From contig NZ_VISL01000001.1 of assembly GCF_007827465.1 (NCBI RefSeq), positions 2,809,001 through 2,873,000 of the forward strand: a stretch of 64,000 nucleotides of DNA. Reading direction: 5' to 3'. This document shows, piece by piece, positions 35,422 through 44,765 of the stretch. The stretch comes from Dokdonia sp. Hel_I_53. Lineage in GTDB: Bacteria; Bacteroidota; Bacteroidia; Flavobacteriales; Flavobacteriaceae. Position 1 is the stretch's first letter; each line of letters starts with the position of its first letter. The position numbers were made by a program, and so were the translations under genes. The notes beneath the pieces are model-generated. The model was not told where the DNA came from. It worked only from the letters and a program-made list of their open reading frames with translations, and did not search any database.

Positions 35422-36234
35422 ATGAATAGCTTCTCCATCATCACCATAAACTACAACAACGCAAAGGGTTTACAAAGAACCCTTCAAAGTGTAGCAAAAC
35501 AAAAGCAGCACCTCGCGCTACAGTACATTGTGATAGATGGAGCATCTACAGATGAGAGCGCAAACATACTAAAGGAGTTTGAGGAACACATTGATATCTA
35601 CATTTCAAAAAAAGACAATGGAGTATATGATGCAATGAATAAAGGAATTGCGAGAGCGACTGGGGATTATATTTTATTCTTGAATAGTGGAGACCATTTT
35701 GCACAAGAAATTCAGTTACAGCAACTATTAATGCCTATCGAGGACCAAGATATTATAGCTTACGATATAGAACTCGTAGGAAACAAAAAGAAAATTAAGA
35801 GGCATCCAGAAGTAATGACATTTTCCTATTTGTACAATACTTCACCAGCACATCAAGCACTCTTATTTAAGCGAAGTCTGTTCGATAAGTTGGGTGGTTA
35901 TCGTACCGACTTAAAAATGGTGTCGGACTGGAAGTTTGTTTTGGATGCGGTCGTTCTGTTAAAAGCCACGTATGTCTATATTCCTGAGGTGCTCACGACC
36001 TATTATATGGATGGTATGAGTTCTACACCGCAAGGTTTAAAAGAAGGAGCTTTAGCGAAGAAAGGTATACTAGAAGCCGAATACCCAGCTTTTATCGATG
36101 ATTATGAAAGACTCAGGCACTTTAAAAAACGACGTTTCCAGCTATTAGAAAAAATAGAAAAGGCGGGTGGTTTACGTAAAAAAATAACAACAGCTATTCT
36201 GTCATTGCTTAGCACAGGTACGCGTACAAAATAA
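35422..36234 (+). CDS. Family 2 glycosyltransferase (WcaE-like)
   Basis: 270 residues from ATG 35422. An upstream in-frame TTG at 35404 would add six residues and overlap the previous gene by 17 bases, but MNSFSIITINYNNAKG is the natural family start. Motifs: 'YIVIDGASTDESANIL', 'DNGVYDAMNKGIARATGDYI' and 'LFLNSGD' (about 90-97). Its 5' end closely resembles the remnant at 34184-34264. Confidence 0.92.
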   Translation: MNSFSIITINYNNAKGLQRTLQSVAKQKQHLALQYIVIDGASTDESANILKEFEEHIDIYISKKDNGVYDAMNKGIARATGDYILFLNSGDHFAQEIQLQQLLMPIEDQDIIAYDIELVGNKKKIKRHPEVMTFSYLYNTSPAHQALLFKRSLFDKLGGYRTDLKMVSDWKFVLDAVVLLKATYVYIPEVLTTYYMDGMSSTPQGLKEGALAKKGILEAEYPAFIDDYERLRHFKKRRFQLLEKIEKAGGLRKKITTAILSLLSTGTRTK

Positions 36235-36267
36235 GTAATATCATAATCGTATTTTTACCCCTAACCT

Positions 36268-37326
36268 ATGATTCACATTGTTTATCCATATCGCAATCGT
36301 GATCTAAAACGCATTCGTTTTAGTCTTAACTCGTTGGCTGCGCAAAACAATACAAACTTTAGGGTACATTTTGTAGACTACGGGAGCACTCCCGAGCGAG
36401 CTAAAGAAGTAAAAATAGTAGTAGAGTCATACGATTTTGTAACCTATCGCTACGTGTACTGCCCTTATACAATGTGGAATAAGAGCCACGCACTTAATAT
36501 TGTACTTAAAGAACTAGCAGACGGACATTTTTTTGTGGCAGATGTAGATGGCATATTTCATCCCGAACTTGTACAAACACTTCATAATGTAGCTGCAGCC
36601 GACAGAGTGACTTATTTTCAGGTAGGTTTCCTCACAGAAGAGGCGTCGAGGGAGGAACGACCGTTTGAAACCTATCCCATAAAATTCTTATCTACTTACG
36701 AGGCGACAGGTCTCAGTCTTTTTCCCGTAAAAGCACTTAAGGAAATTAAAGGGTTTAATGAATATTATCATCTTTGGGGTTCGGAGGATACGGACGTGCA
36801 CGTACGGTGTAAGCACCACGGGCTAGATGTTCAATTTTTTGATGAAACGCTGCTTATTTTACACCAGTGGCATACCATTTATAGAGCACTGGACGATAAG
36901 AGACTTACAGATGATATAACGATACGTAATATCTCTCGGCTTAATATGTATTATCTCAAAGACCTAAAAGAGAGTAATCAAATACTGGCTAATGAAGGTT
37001 TTCATTGGGGCAATGATATTACTAAATCAGTGCAGCAGTGCTTTGAAAAGCAACCTGATAGGGTCATCAATGTATCACTGAATAAAACCAAAAGAAACGC
37101 CCAGCTAGCATCTATCGCTACCCACACAAACCAAATGGTACGATTACAGTGGCATCGTAAAAAACTAATAGTATCCCGTTTAAAATCCCTAGCTATAGGT
37201 ATGCAATGGGAAAAGCATGTGAGTGATAGCATATTAAAGTTCCACATCGAAGTTTTGAGAGATAAACCTTATCAATATAAGGTAGATCCTGTTCAGCGCA
37301 CGTTCACATATACGGTCCAGTTATGA
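36268..37326 (+). CDS. Glycosyltransferase, GT2-like with galactosyltransferase-type C-terminal motif
   Basis: 352 residues. 'MIHIVYPYRNRDLKRIRFSL', then 'FVADVDGIFHPELV' (DxD region, about 90-104) and 'IKGFNEYYHLWGSEDTDVHVRCK' (about 160-180), the acceptor motif of chondroitin polymerase/galactosyltransferase-like GT-A domains. The C-terminal about 100 residues are basic and unassigned. It overlaps the next gene by 4 bases. Confidence 0.85.
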   Translation: MIHIVYPYRNRDLKRIRFSLNSLAAQNNTNFRVHFVDYGSTPERAKEVKIVVESYDFVTYRYVYCPYTMWNKSHALNIVLKELADGHFFVADVDGIFHPELVQTLHNVAAADRVTYFQVGFLTEEASREERPFETYPIKFLSTYEATGLSLFPVKALKEIKGFNEYYHLWGSEDTDVHVRCKHHGLDVQFFDETLLILHQWHTIYRALDDKRLTDDITIRNISRLNMYYLKDLKESNQILANEGFHWGNDITKSVQQCFEKQPDRVINVSLNKTKRNAQLASIATHTNQMVRLQWHRKKLIVSRLKSLAIGMQWEKHVSDSILKFHIEVLRDKPYQYKVDPVQRTFTYTVQL

Positions 37327-38480
37327 AGCAAAGACCAGTAGTGTTTTTTTCTAATTTTGCACTTCCATACGATGGTATAGGTAGTTGGACGGTGATGTAC
37401 GATTATTACTTGTCAGGAAATCATCGTGTAGATGCTTTACTATGTCCGCAACCTTCTCGTGAGCATTCTAATGTGGAATATATACCTATAAATGATGGAC
37501 TTTTTAACAAGGTGAATCGAAAATTAAAGCGTTCTTCAAAATATGCTCCTCACTTTAAAGCCCTACAAAAATATATAGAACAAAATGGAGCTATTATCCT
37601 TCACGTAATAGATAATGCGGGTTTTATATTGGAGCTACATCAATTTTTAGAAGAGAATAACTTGCGCGATAGGTGTTATGTCCAGTTTGGATACCACGGT
37701 TTTAGACCTTTTTACGATGCCGCCCGAGCGATTCCTTTCTTGGAGACTATTGATGAATTCTTATTTTTAACAGAGGCTTCAAAAGAATATCATCTCAAAG
37801 CATATCCAACTTATAATTGCCATTCCACCGTTTTAAGTAATGGTGTCGATAAGGATAAATTTGAACGAAGTAGTGATGATGGTGGAGTCCGCTTTCGCGA
37901 AAGCGTAATCAACAAAAATCGAACAGAGAGTCAAAATACAGATACTTGTGTGTATCTATGGCTTTCAAGAGATGTTCCTAAAAAAGGACTAGATGTAATA
38001 TTAGGAATTTGGGATACCTTTCATAGTGATTATTCTGACACAGAACTTTGGGTTATAGGCAGTGAGCGGAATATAAAGGGTGAAGGTATAAGGAATTTTG
38101 GTAAATTACCAAATTATAGCCTGCCACAATATTATCAAGCGGCACAGGTGTATTTGTTCCCTACTTTATGTGAAGAAGGTTTTGGTTTATCACTAGTAGA
38201 GGCATTATCTTGTGGGTGCTATGCCATCGCCTCTACTTATGGAGGTGTTCCAGAAGTTTTAAAGGAGGGTGAACTGGGAGTACTCATTACTGCTCCTCAA
38301 AACAAAAGCCGCTGGATGGAGGAAATGAAAAAGGCGTATGGTTATTTTAAAGAAGGCACATTGCCTTCAAAGTATGAACTTCCACAAGAAACCTATGGAT
38401 TAGAGGAGTGGAGCATACAAATGTCAGAAATTATAATAAATGCTCAAGAACGCATATCTCAAATAAATAAAAATGCCTAA
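37323..38480 (+). CDS. Family 4 glycosyltransferase
   Basis: 385 residues: 'PVVFFSNFALPYDGIGSWTVMY' at the N-terminus; 'VYLWLSRDVPKKGLDVILGI' and 'LFPTLCEEGFGLSLVEALSC' (E-x7-E region, about 280-300) at the C-terminal GT-B half. A palindromic repeat is read in frame as RFRESV (about 190-195) between the two Rossmann halves, in a linker that is otherwise polar. It overlaps the next gene by 8 bases. Confidence 0.92.
   Translation: MKQRPVVFFSNFALPYDGIGSWTVMYDYYLSGNHRVDALLCPQPSREHSNVEYIPINDGLFNKVNRKLKRSSKYAPHFKALQKYIEQNGAIILHVIDNAGFILELHQFLEENNLRDRCYVQFGYHGFRPFYDAARAIPFLETIDEFLFLTEASKEYHLKAYPTYNCHSTVLSNGVDKDKFERSSDDGGVRFRESVINKNRTESQNTDTCVYLWLSRDVPKKGLDVILGIWDTFHSDYSDTELWVIGSERNIKGEGIRNFGKLPNYSLPQYYQAAQVYLFPTLCEEGFGLSLVEALSCGCYAIASTYGGVPEVLKEGELGVLITAPQNKSRWMEEMKKAYGYFKEGTLPSKYELPQETYGLEEWSIQMSEIIINAQERISQINKNA
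37890..37905. repeat. Palindromic repeat, copy 5 (in coding sequence)
   Basis: Core inside the GT4 gene 37323-38480, translated as RFRESV. Confidence 0.95.
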
Positions 38481-39396
38481 TATCTTAATTACAGGCGGAG
38501 CCGGAAATGTAGGAAGTGCTCTAGCTCAGAGGCTTGCACAATCCTCTGAAAACAATATTACTGTCGTAGATAATTTACTTACTGGAAAAGCAAGTAAAGT
38601 TCCTAATGCTACTAATGTTAGTTTTATAAAAGCTAATGCAAATGATTTTAATGACATTTCGGCTATTTTTATGTCCTATCGGTTTGATTATGTCTTTCAC
38701 TTTGCGGCAGTAGTGGGCGTGCAACGTACGTTGAGCAATCCGCTATGGGTGCTGGATGATATTAAGGGATTTGAAAATATTTTGAAACTCTCTAAGAACA
38801 CTGGAGTGAAGAAGGTGTATTTCTCATCCTCATCCGAGGTATATGGAGAGCCTTTCGAATTTCCGCAAAATGAACAGACGACTCCGCTCAATTCTAAATT
38901 GCCGTATGCCATTGTAAAAAATGTAGGAGAGGCCTTTTTACGTTCCTACAAAGAGGAGTATGGTCTTGAGTATACTATTTTCAGGTTTTTTAATACCTAC
39001 GGGCCCCAACAGAGTGAGGATTTTGTGATACCGAAGTTCATTGACCTTGCAATACGCAATGAACCCATTACTATTTATGGTGATGGCTCACAAACGAGAA
39101 CATATTGTTACATAGATGATAATATAGATACGATTATCAAGATACATAATGAGAGGCTCCTGGATGGAGATGTCATTAATATAGGGAACGACCACGAGCT
39201 TTCTGTACTTGAGCTTGCTCAAATCATTATTGATTTATGTGATAGTGAATCTGATATTGTTCATCTCCCCGCACTTAAAGAAGGAGACATGACCCGCAGA
39301 TGTCCTGATATTTCAAAAATGAAAACCGTATTAGGTCGTGAGTTGATGCAAGTCGAGCAGGGAGTTAAAACCTATTTGAAAACCTATAATAGCTAA
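38473..39396 (+). CDS. NAD-dependent sugar-nucleotide epimerase/dehydratase (extended SDR)
   Basis: 307 residues: 'ILITGGAGNVGSALAQRL' (GxxGxxG, residues 4-21), 'FHFAAVVGVQRTL', 'YFSSSSEVYGEP' (catalytic Ser region, about 116-127), 'LPYAIVKNVGE' (Tyr-x-x-x-Lys, about 147) and 'FRFFNTYGP'. This is the GalE/UDP-glucuronate-decarboxylase-like branch acting on NDP-sugars in the cytoplasm. The exact sugar is not set by sequence. It would supply a modified donor to neighbouring transferases. Confidence 0.92.
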   Translation: MPNILITGGAGNVGSALAQRLAQSSENNITVVDNLLTGKASKVPNATNVSFIKANANDFNDISAIFMSYRFDYVFHFAAVVGVQRTLSNPLWVLDDIKGFENILKLSKNTGVKKVYFSSSSEVYGEPFEFPQNEQTTPLNSKLPYAIVKNVGEAFLRSYKEEYGLEYTIFRFFNTYGPQQSEDFVIPKFIDLAIRNEPITIYGDGSQTRTYCYIDDNIDTIIKIHNERLLDGDVINIGNDHELSVLELAQIIIDLCDSESDIVHLPALKEGDMTRRCPDISKMKTVLGRELMQVEQGVKTYLKTYNS

Positions 39397-39405
39397 TTAT
39401 ACGTT

Positions 39406-40428
39406 ATGCGAGTAGGAGTGAGCGCGGCAAAGCAGGACTCAAAATTAGAGTTAAACACCTATCATAGGGTTATTATACCTGTGTATATACCTAACCTTAA
39501 AGAAGAATATTTTGAAGATGGTTTAGAAATTCTAAAATTTTGCATTGACTCTTTATTAAAAACTATTCACTCTAAAACACGGGTGACCATAATAAATAAT
39601 GGTTGTTGTGACATTGTAGTTGCCTATCTCTATGATAAGTACCAAAAGGAAGATACCATCGACCAGCTGTTTCATTCGGACATCAACCTGGGTAAGGTAA
39701 ATGCCATTTATGGTGCTCTCAAGTCTAATCTTGAACCGTTAATTACAATTACAGATGCAGATGTGATGTTCCTCCCGCAATGGCAAAATGCTGTAGAGCA
39801 TATATTTGAACAGTTCCCAAAAGCGGGAATGGTTTCTCCCGTTCCTTCCAGCATAGCATTTGAAAATGAGATGGGAAGTTCAACTATCGGATATGCAATT
39901 TTAAAGGGAGCTTTAAGCATAGAAAAAACAATCAACCGGAAAGGTCTAGAGCGTTTTCAGGAAAGTATAGGGCGTACACTTTACGAAGAGCCTCATCTGG
40001 AAGAAATACCTGTATTGAGAATGGGTGAGAAAGCCGCAGCCATAGGCTGTGGTCATTTTGTAGTCACGATGAAGCGGTCCAGTTTTGATAATGCTCCAGT
40101 GCGCCCATCAGCGCATAAGATTGTGGGGGGAAGTGAACGTAGATATATAGACAAACCCAACAATGATGGAGGTTTTTTGCGGCTCGCTACGTTAGACAAC
40201 TACGCATATCACCTAGGCAATAAAGTAGAAGAATGGATGGTTGCCGAAAAGCCAAAATCAAAGCAAACCATAAAAACTAGACCGCTAGAAAAACTGCATT
40301 TTGAAGAAAAAGGGCTTTCTAAAAGGTTCAGAATATTTGGGCTCATTGTTTTGAAACTATTCAAAAAGAATCCATCTTTAAAAATGTGGTATTTTAAGAA
40401 GAAGGGACTGACCTATGATAAATACTAG
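39406..40428 (+). CDS. Family 2 glycosyltransferase
   Basis: 340 residues. 'HRVIIPVYIPNL' start, 'TRVTIINNGCCDIVVAYL', 'NLGKVNAIYGAL' and 'PLITITDADVMFLPQWQNAV' (DxD, about 110-128) show a GT-A enzyme. It lies directly before neuB with a 3-base gap. Downstream, 'GCGHFVVTMKRSSF' and a basic C-terminus. Substrate unknown. Confidence 0.88.
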   Translation: MRVGVSAAKQDSKLELNTYHRVIIPVYIPNLKEEYFEDGLEILKFCIDSLLKTIHSKTRVTIINNGCCDIVVAYLYDKYQKEDTIDQLFHSDINLGKVNAIYGALKSNLEPLITITDADVMFLPQWQNAVEHIFEQFPKAGMVSPVPSSIAFENEMGSSTIGYAILKGALSIEKTINRKGLERFQESIGRTLYEEPHLEEIPVLRMGEKAAAIGCGHFVVTMKRSSFDNAPVRPSAHKIVGGSERRYIDKPNNDGGFLRLATLDNYAYHLGNKVEEWMVAEKPKSKQTIKTRPLEKLHFEEKGLSKRFRIFGLIVLKLFKKNPSLKMWYFKKKGLTYDKY

Positions 40429-40431
40429 ATA

Positions 40432-41436
40432 ATGGCCAAGACAAAAATCATAGCAGAAATAGGACAAGCCCACGATGGTAGCTTGGGTACCTTGCACGCA
40501 TATATTGATGCTGTTGCGACCACAGGAGTAGATGCGATAAAGTTTCAAACCCATATTGCTCAGGCAGAAAGCAGCATACACGAACCCTTTAGGATTAAAT
40601 TTTCTAAGCAGGATACTACTAGATATGACTACTGGAAGCGTATGGAATTTACCCAAGAGCAATGGATAGAAATCGGGAAACATTGTGAGGAAGTAGGCTT
40701 GAAATTTATAAGTAGTCCCTTTAGTAATGCAGCGGTAGATGTTCTTGAGAAAGCAAATGTAGCAGTATACAAAGTAGGAAGCGGTGAAGTAAACAATCAT
40801 TTACTGCTTAAAAAGATTTTGAAGACGGGTAAACCTATTATTATTTCAAGTGGTATGAGTTCGTATGCAGAGCTTGATGAAACAGTAAAGCTGCTCAAAG
40901 AACACAATGCGCAGTTCTCTATCTTACAGTGTACAACAAGTTATCCGACAGCGCCAAAACAATACGGTCTCAACATTATCAACGAATTAAAAGAGCGATA
41001 TAATGTGACAGTTGGCTTTTCAGACCATTCTGCAAAGGTTGCAACGGGAATTGCAGCAGTTACGCTGGGAGCAAATATTTTAGAGTTTCATGCAGTATTT
41101 GATAAAAAAATGTTTGGACCAGACGTGTCTTCTTCTTTAACAATAGAGGAAATAAAGCAGTTAGTTCAAGGGATCAGGGATATTGAGGTTGCCATGAACC
41201 ATCCAGTGGATAAACAGGATAATTCCGCTTTCGCGAAAGCAAAACAAATGTTTGAAAAATCTTTAGCAGTTAATAAAGATTTAGAACTAGGACATATCTT
41301 AACTTTTGAAGATTTAGAAGCTAAGAAGCCAAAAGGTTTTGGAATATTAGCATCTTCCTTTGCTGATGTTTTAGGAAGACCACTAGTTCGAAATATGAGT
41401 GCTTGGGAATTTTTAAATAGTGAAGACATTAATTAA
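40432..41436 (+). CDS. neuB: N-acetylneuraminate synthase-family protein (NeuB)
   Basis: 334 residues. TIM-barrel: 'IIAEIGQAHDGSLGTLHAYI', 'DAIKFQTHI', 'FISSPFSNAAVDVLE', 'VYKVGSGEVNNHLLL' (about 117-131), 'ISSGMSSYAEL', 'CTTSYPTAPKQYGLN' and 'GFSDHS'. The C-terminal part (about 270-334) fits the antifreeze-like SAF domain. It condenses PEP with ManNAc or a related hexosamine to make a nonulosonic acid. A palindromic repeat (AFAKAK) lies in the linker between barrel and SAF domain. It is followed directly by neuC and neuA, so Neu5Ac itself is the simplest product. Confidence 0.93.
   Translation: MAKTKIIAEIGQAHDGSLGTLHAYIDAVATTGVDAIKFQTHIAQAESSIHEPFRIKFSKQDTTRYDYWKRMEFTQEQWIEIGKHCEEVGLKFISSPFSNAAVDVLEKANVAVYKVGSGEVNNHLLLKKILKTGKPIIISSGMSSYAELDETVKLLKEHNAQFSILQCTTSYPTAPKQYGLNIINELKERYNVTVGFSDHSAKVATGIAAVTLGANILEFHAVFDKKMFGPDVSSSLTIEEIKQLVQGIRDIEVAMNHPVDKQDNSAFAKAKQMFEKSLAVNKDLELGHILTFEDLEAKKPKGFGILASSFADVLGRPLVRNMSAWEFLNSEDIN
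41227..41240. repeat. Palindromic repeat, copy 6 (in neuB)
   Basis: GCTTTCGCGAAAGC, translated as AFAKA between the barrel and SAF domains. Confidence 0.9.
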
Positions 41437-42597
41437 ATGAAGCAACCTAGAACAATATGTGCCGTAATCACCGCGCGACCTAGTTATAGCCGTGTAAAGA
41501 CCGTTTTAAAGGCTATAAAAAATCATCCAGATTTAAAATTACAACTCGTTGTTGCGGGTTCTGCCCTTCTTGATAGGTATGGCAACGCTGTTGATTTTAT
41601 TGAAAAAGATGGTTTTGTTATTAACGAGAAGGTCTATATGGTTTTAGAAGGGGAGAATAATACTGTAATGGCCAAAACTACGGGACTCGGCTTAATGGAA
41701 CTGGCGAATGTATTTTATAATTTACAGCCAGATGCAGTCCTTACTATTGCTGACCGTTTTGAAACAATAGCGACATCTATCGCCGCTGCATATCAAAATA
41801 TACCCCTCATTCACCTACAAGGTGGTGAAGTCACGGGAAATATAGATGAGAAAGTACGCCACGCAAATACGAAACTGGCAGATATTCACTTTGTGACCTC
41901 AGAAGACGCGCGAGAACGGGTTTTAAAACTAGGGGAGGATCCAGATTATGTTTTTAATACGGGTTGTCCCTCCATAGATATTGCAAAAGATATGGTCGAT
42001 CTAACCTCCTTAGATTTTGACCCTATAGAGAAATATGGAGGTGTAGGCGCGATGATTTCCAAAAGTGAAGATTACATCGTGGTTATGCAACACCCAGTAA
42101 CCACAGAATATAGTGAAGCTAAAGCAGATATTCTTAAAACACTCGAAGTAGTGGATGCATTGGGAATCCCAACGTTTTGGTTTTGGCCTAATGTAGATGC
42201 AGGAGCAGATGGTACTTCTAACGGAATACGCTCCTACAGAGAAAAACATAATCCTTCAAAAATCAGGTTTTTTAAAAATATGGAGCCTATAGATTTTTTA
42301 AAACTACTATCACATAGTAAATGCCTTATAGGGAATAGTAGTGTGGGCATACGAGAATGTTCGTACCTAGGGGTTCCAGTAGTAAATATTGGGACACGAC
42401 AGAATAGGAGGTTGAGAGGAAATAATGTAATTGATGTGGATTATAACAATATTGCTATCAAAGAGGCAATTCAAAAGCAAATTTTACATCCCAAGAACAC
42501 TAAAAGTATTATTTATGGGTCTGGAGATAGTGGTAGTAAAATTGCAGACATTCTTTCCACCATTGAATTACGATTTCATAAAACGATAACCTACTAA
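41437..42597 (+). CDS. neuC: UDP-N-acetylglucosamine 2-epimerase, hydrolysing (NeuC)
   Basis: 386 residues: 'ICAVITARPSYSRVKTVLKAI', 'ADRFETIATSIAAAYQNIPL', 'HLQGGEVTGNIDEKVRHANT' (about 127-146), 'GCPSID', 'MQHPVTTEY' and 'GNSSVGIRECSYLGVPVVNI' (about 300-320). This is the NeuC/LegG type that releases ManNAc from UDP-GlcNAc (or the 2,4-diacetamido analogue). With no dehydratase or aminotransferase of the legionaminate route in the window, the plain GlcNAc reaction is more likely. It starts directly after the neuB stop and overlaps neuA by 1 base. Confidence 0.94.
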   Translation: MKQPRTICAVITARPSYSRVKTVLKAIKNHPDLKLQLVVAGSALLDRYGNAVDFIEKDGFVINEKVYMVLEGENNTVMAKTTGLGLMELANVFYNLQPDAVLTIADRFETIATSIAAAYQNIPLIHLQGGEVTGNIDEKVRHANTKLADIHFVTSEDARERVLKLGEDPDYVFNTGCPSIDIAKDMVDLTSLDFDPIEKYGGVGAMISKSEDYIVVMQHPVTTEYSEAKADILKTLEVVDALGIPTFWFWPNVDAGADGTSNGIRSYREKHNPSKIRFFKNMEPIDFLKLLSHSKCLIGNSSVGIRECSYLGVPVVNIGTRQNRRLRGNNVIDVDYNNIAIKEAIQKQILHPKNTKSIIYGSGDSGSKIADILSTIELRFHKTITY

Positions 42598-43298
42598 TGA
42601 GAATTTTAGGTATCATTCCAGCCCGTGGTGGAAGTAAAGGTGTTCCTTACAAAAATCGAAAGCTGCTCGAGGGAAAACCTTTAATGCAATATACCGTAGA
42701 GGCGGCATTGCAATCTAAGGAACTTGATGATGTTATTTTCTCTTCTGAAGATGCTACTCTTATAGGGATGGCTAAGAACATGGGAGTTGAGGTTCCCTTC
42801 ATACGACCTGCTACACTGGCCACAGATAGTGCTGGTTCTCTAGAAGTTGTGCAACACGCAATCTCATTTTTAAAAGATATTGGGCGTACCTATGATGCGG
42901 TTTGTTTGCTACAGGTGACTACACCTTTTAGGTCTTCTCAAGATATAGATATGGCTATACATCAGTTCAAAGCGCAGCAGACAGATGCATTGATATCCGT
43001 TCAAAAAGTACCTCACGAGTATAATCCACATTGGGTTTTTGAAGAGCGTTCTTCAGGACATCTAAAAATTGCAACAGGAGAAGATGAAATTATAAAAAGG
43101 CGTCAAGACTTACCTGATGCTTTTATAAGGGATGGATCAATCTATATAACAAAGAGTGATATACTCACCTTAGGAAACTCATTTTACGGTGAAACACTTC
43201 AATATATCCTCACGGATTCAAGCAGATATGTAAATATTGATACTTTAGAAGATTGGGAGAAAGCGTCACGTATTGCAAAGCGTATAAGTAACGAGTAG
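42597..43298 (+). CDS. neuA: CMP-nonulosonate synthetase (acylneuraminate cytidylyltransferase)
   Basis: 233 residues. 'ILGIIPARGGSKGVPYKNRK' (residues 2-21) is the CTP-binding signature of CMP-sialate/CMP-KDO synthetases; 'CLLQVTTPFRSSQDID' and 'FIRDGSIYITK' are the family's later motifs. It activates the nonulosonic acid as a CMP donor. The start overlaps neuC (TAATG), completing the B-C-A cassette. Confidence 0.94.
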   Translation: MRILGIIPARGGSKGVPYKNRKLLEGKPLMQYTVEAALQSKELDDVIFSSEDATLIGMAKNMGVEVPFIRPATLATDSAGSLEVVQHAISFLKDIGRTYDAVCLLQVTTPFRSSQDIDMAIHQFKAQQTDALISVQKVPHEYNPHWVFEERSSGHLKIATGEDEIIKRRQDLPDAFIRDGSIYITKSDILTLGNSFYGETLQYILTDSSRYVNIDTLEDWEKASRIAKRISNE

Positions 43299-43335
43299 CA
43301 TTTTTCTTACAACGTCCAACTTCTTTTTTAAAAGG

Positions 43336-43343
43336 TATATTTG
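43336..43343 (+). promoter_or_regulatory. Candidate internal promoter -7 element
   Basis: TATATTTG in the 72-base gap between neuA and the next gene, 27 bases from the ATG. There is no matching TTG upstream. The gap itself is unusual for this otherwise tightly packed stretch. Confidence 0.4.
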
Positions 43344-43370
43344 TACTTTCTGTAGCCTTTATTGTAAAAG

Positions 43371-44765
43371 ATGTCCCCAAAAAAATCCATATTTATTTTT
43401 CTTCCAGATGGCGTAGGATTGCGCAACTTTGCATATACCTCATTTCCAGCTATAGGAATGGAGAGCGGTTGGGACATTACATATTGGAATAGCACACCTT
43501 TTGATTTGACTTCATTAGGGTTTAAAGAAGTACGACTTGAAGGAAAGGCCTCTCCTAGAACGGACATATATAAACGGGCAAGAAAGGAAATAGAGCTCGA
43601 TAATTTTATTGCTAAATTTGATGATTCAATCTACAATGCATATCGCTTTAAACCTTCAAACAGAGGATTGAAGAACAAGGTTAAAAATTTACTTGTAGAT
43701 ATAATTTCTAAGAAGTATTCAGGTACTAGACTGAGTACACTTAGAGATAAAATAAAGAAGAGCGAACGAAAAACTCAGTATTATAAAAGCTGTAAGCAGC
43801 AGCTGGAAGAAGCACAACCAGATATTGTTTTCTGCACAAACCAAAGGCCTCTGCAAGCCATTGCTCCATTGCTAGCTGCTCAAGATTTAGGGATTCCAAC
43901 AGTTACTTTTATTTTTTCTTGGGATAACATTCCTAAAGCCACTATGGTGGTCGAAACAGACTTTTACTATGTTTGGAGTGAATTAATGAAACAGCAACTT
44001 TTGGATTATTACCCCTATGTAAAAGAGGAGCAGATTGTTATTACAGGATCGCCTCAGTTTGAGCCACATTTCGATGCTTATTTATTACAGTCACGTGAAG
44101 AATTCTTAATGAAACATTCTCTTCCCAACAATTTTGATTATATCTGTTTTTCTGGAGATGATGTGACGACTTCACCCCACGACCCTATATATTTAGACCA
44201 TCTGGCGACCACCATTAGAAATAGAAATAGAAATGAAACGGAATCACCATTGGCCATTATTTTTAGGCGTTGTCCAGTGGATTTTTCTAATCGGTTTGAT
44301 GAAGTGCTTGAGGAAAATAATGACATCATTTTTAGCATCGCTCCAGCCTGGGAAAAGTTAGGTGATGGCTGGAATACTGCTTTGCCCAAAAAAGAAGATA
44401 TGGCCTTGCTTACCAATACTGTAGCGCATACAAAATTTGCTGTTAATTTAGGTTCATCAATAGCCTTTGACTACGTAAGTCAGAGTAAACCGGGTCTATA
44501 TATAAATTACAACCCTTCTGGGATTGAATTGAAGAAGGACGTGCATAAAGTGTATAACTATATTCATTTTAGGTCGATGCCGTCTAAGGATGCTGTTTTA
44601 TGGGTTAATGGTAAGGAAGATTTTGAGATTAAAATTGATACTGCACTTAATAGTCCGGAGCACACCGTGCTTAAGGCTCGAGAGTGGTTTAAAAAGGTTA
44701 ATGGTATTCCAGTGCCAGAAGCTTCAAGTAGAATTTGGCAAGCATTTAATAAACACAGTCTATAA
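43371..44765 (+). CDS. Putative GT-B-fold glycosyltransferase, family not recognised
   Basis: 464 residues, no signal peptide. Two-lobed look: N-terminal 'IFIFLPDGVGLRNFAYTSFP', middle 'DIVFCTNQRPLQAIAPLLAA', 'TVTFIFSWDNIPKATMVV' and 'IVITGSPQFEPHFDAY'; C-terminal 'FAVNLGSSIAFDYVSQSKPG' (about 360-380), like the donor-binding end of capsule transferases and CDP-glycerol transferase-like proteins. Its position right behind neuA makes it the best candidate here for a nonulosonate (sialyl) transferase. That is inference; none of the classic sialyltransferase motifs was seen. Confidence 0.65.
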   Translation: MSPKKSIFIFLPDGVGLRNFAYTSFPAIGMESGWDITYWNSTPFDLTSLGFKEVRLEGKASPRTDIYKRARKEIELDNFIAKFDDSIYNAYRFKPSNRGLKNKVKNLLVDIISKKYSGTRLSTLRDKIKKSERKTQYYKSCKQQLEEAQPDIVFCTNQRPLQAIAPLLAAQDLGIPTVTFIFSWDNIPKATMVVETDFYYVWSELMKQQLLDYYPYVKEEQIVITGSPQFEPHFDAYLLQSREEFLMKHSLPNNFDYICFSGDDVTTSPHDPIYLDHLATTIRNRNRNETESPLAIIFRRCPVDFSNRFDEVLEENNDIIFSIAPAWEKLGDGWNTALPKKEDMALLTNTVAHTKFAVNLGSSIAFDYVSQSKPGLYINYNPSGIELKKDVHKVYNYIHFRSMPSKDAVLWVNGKEDFEIKIDTALNSPEHTVLKAREWFKKVNGIPVPEASSRIWQAFNKHSL

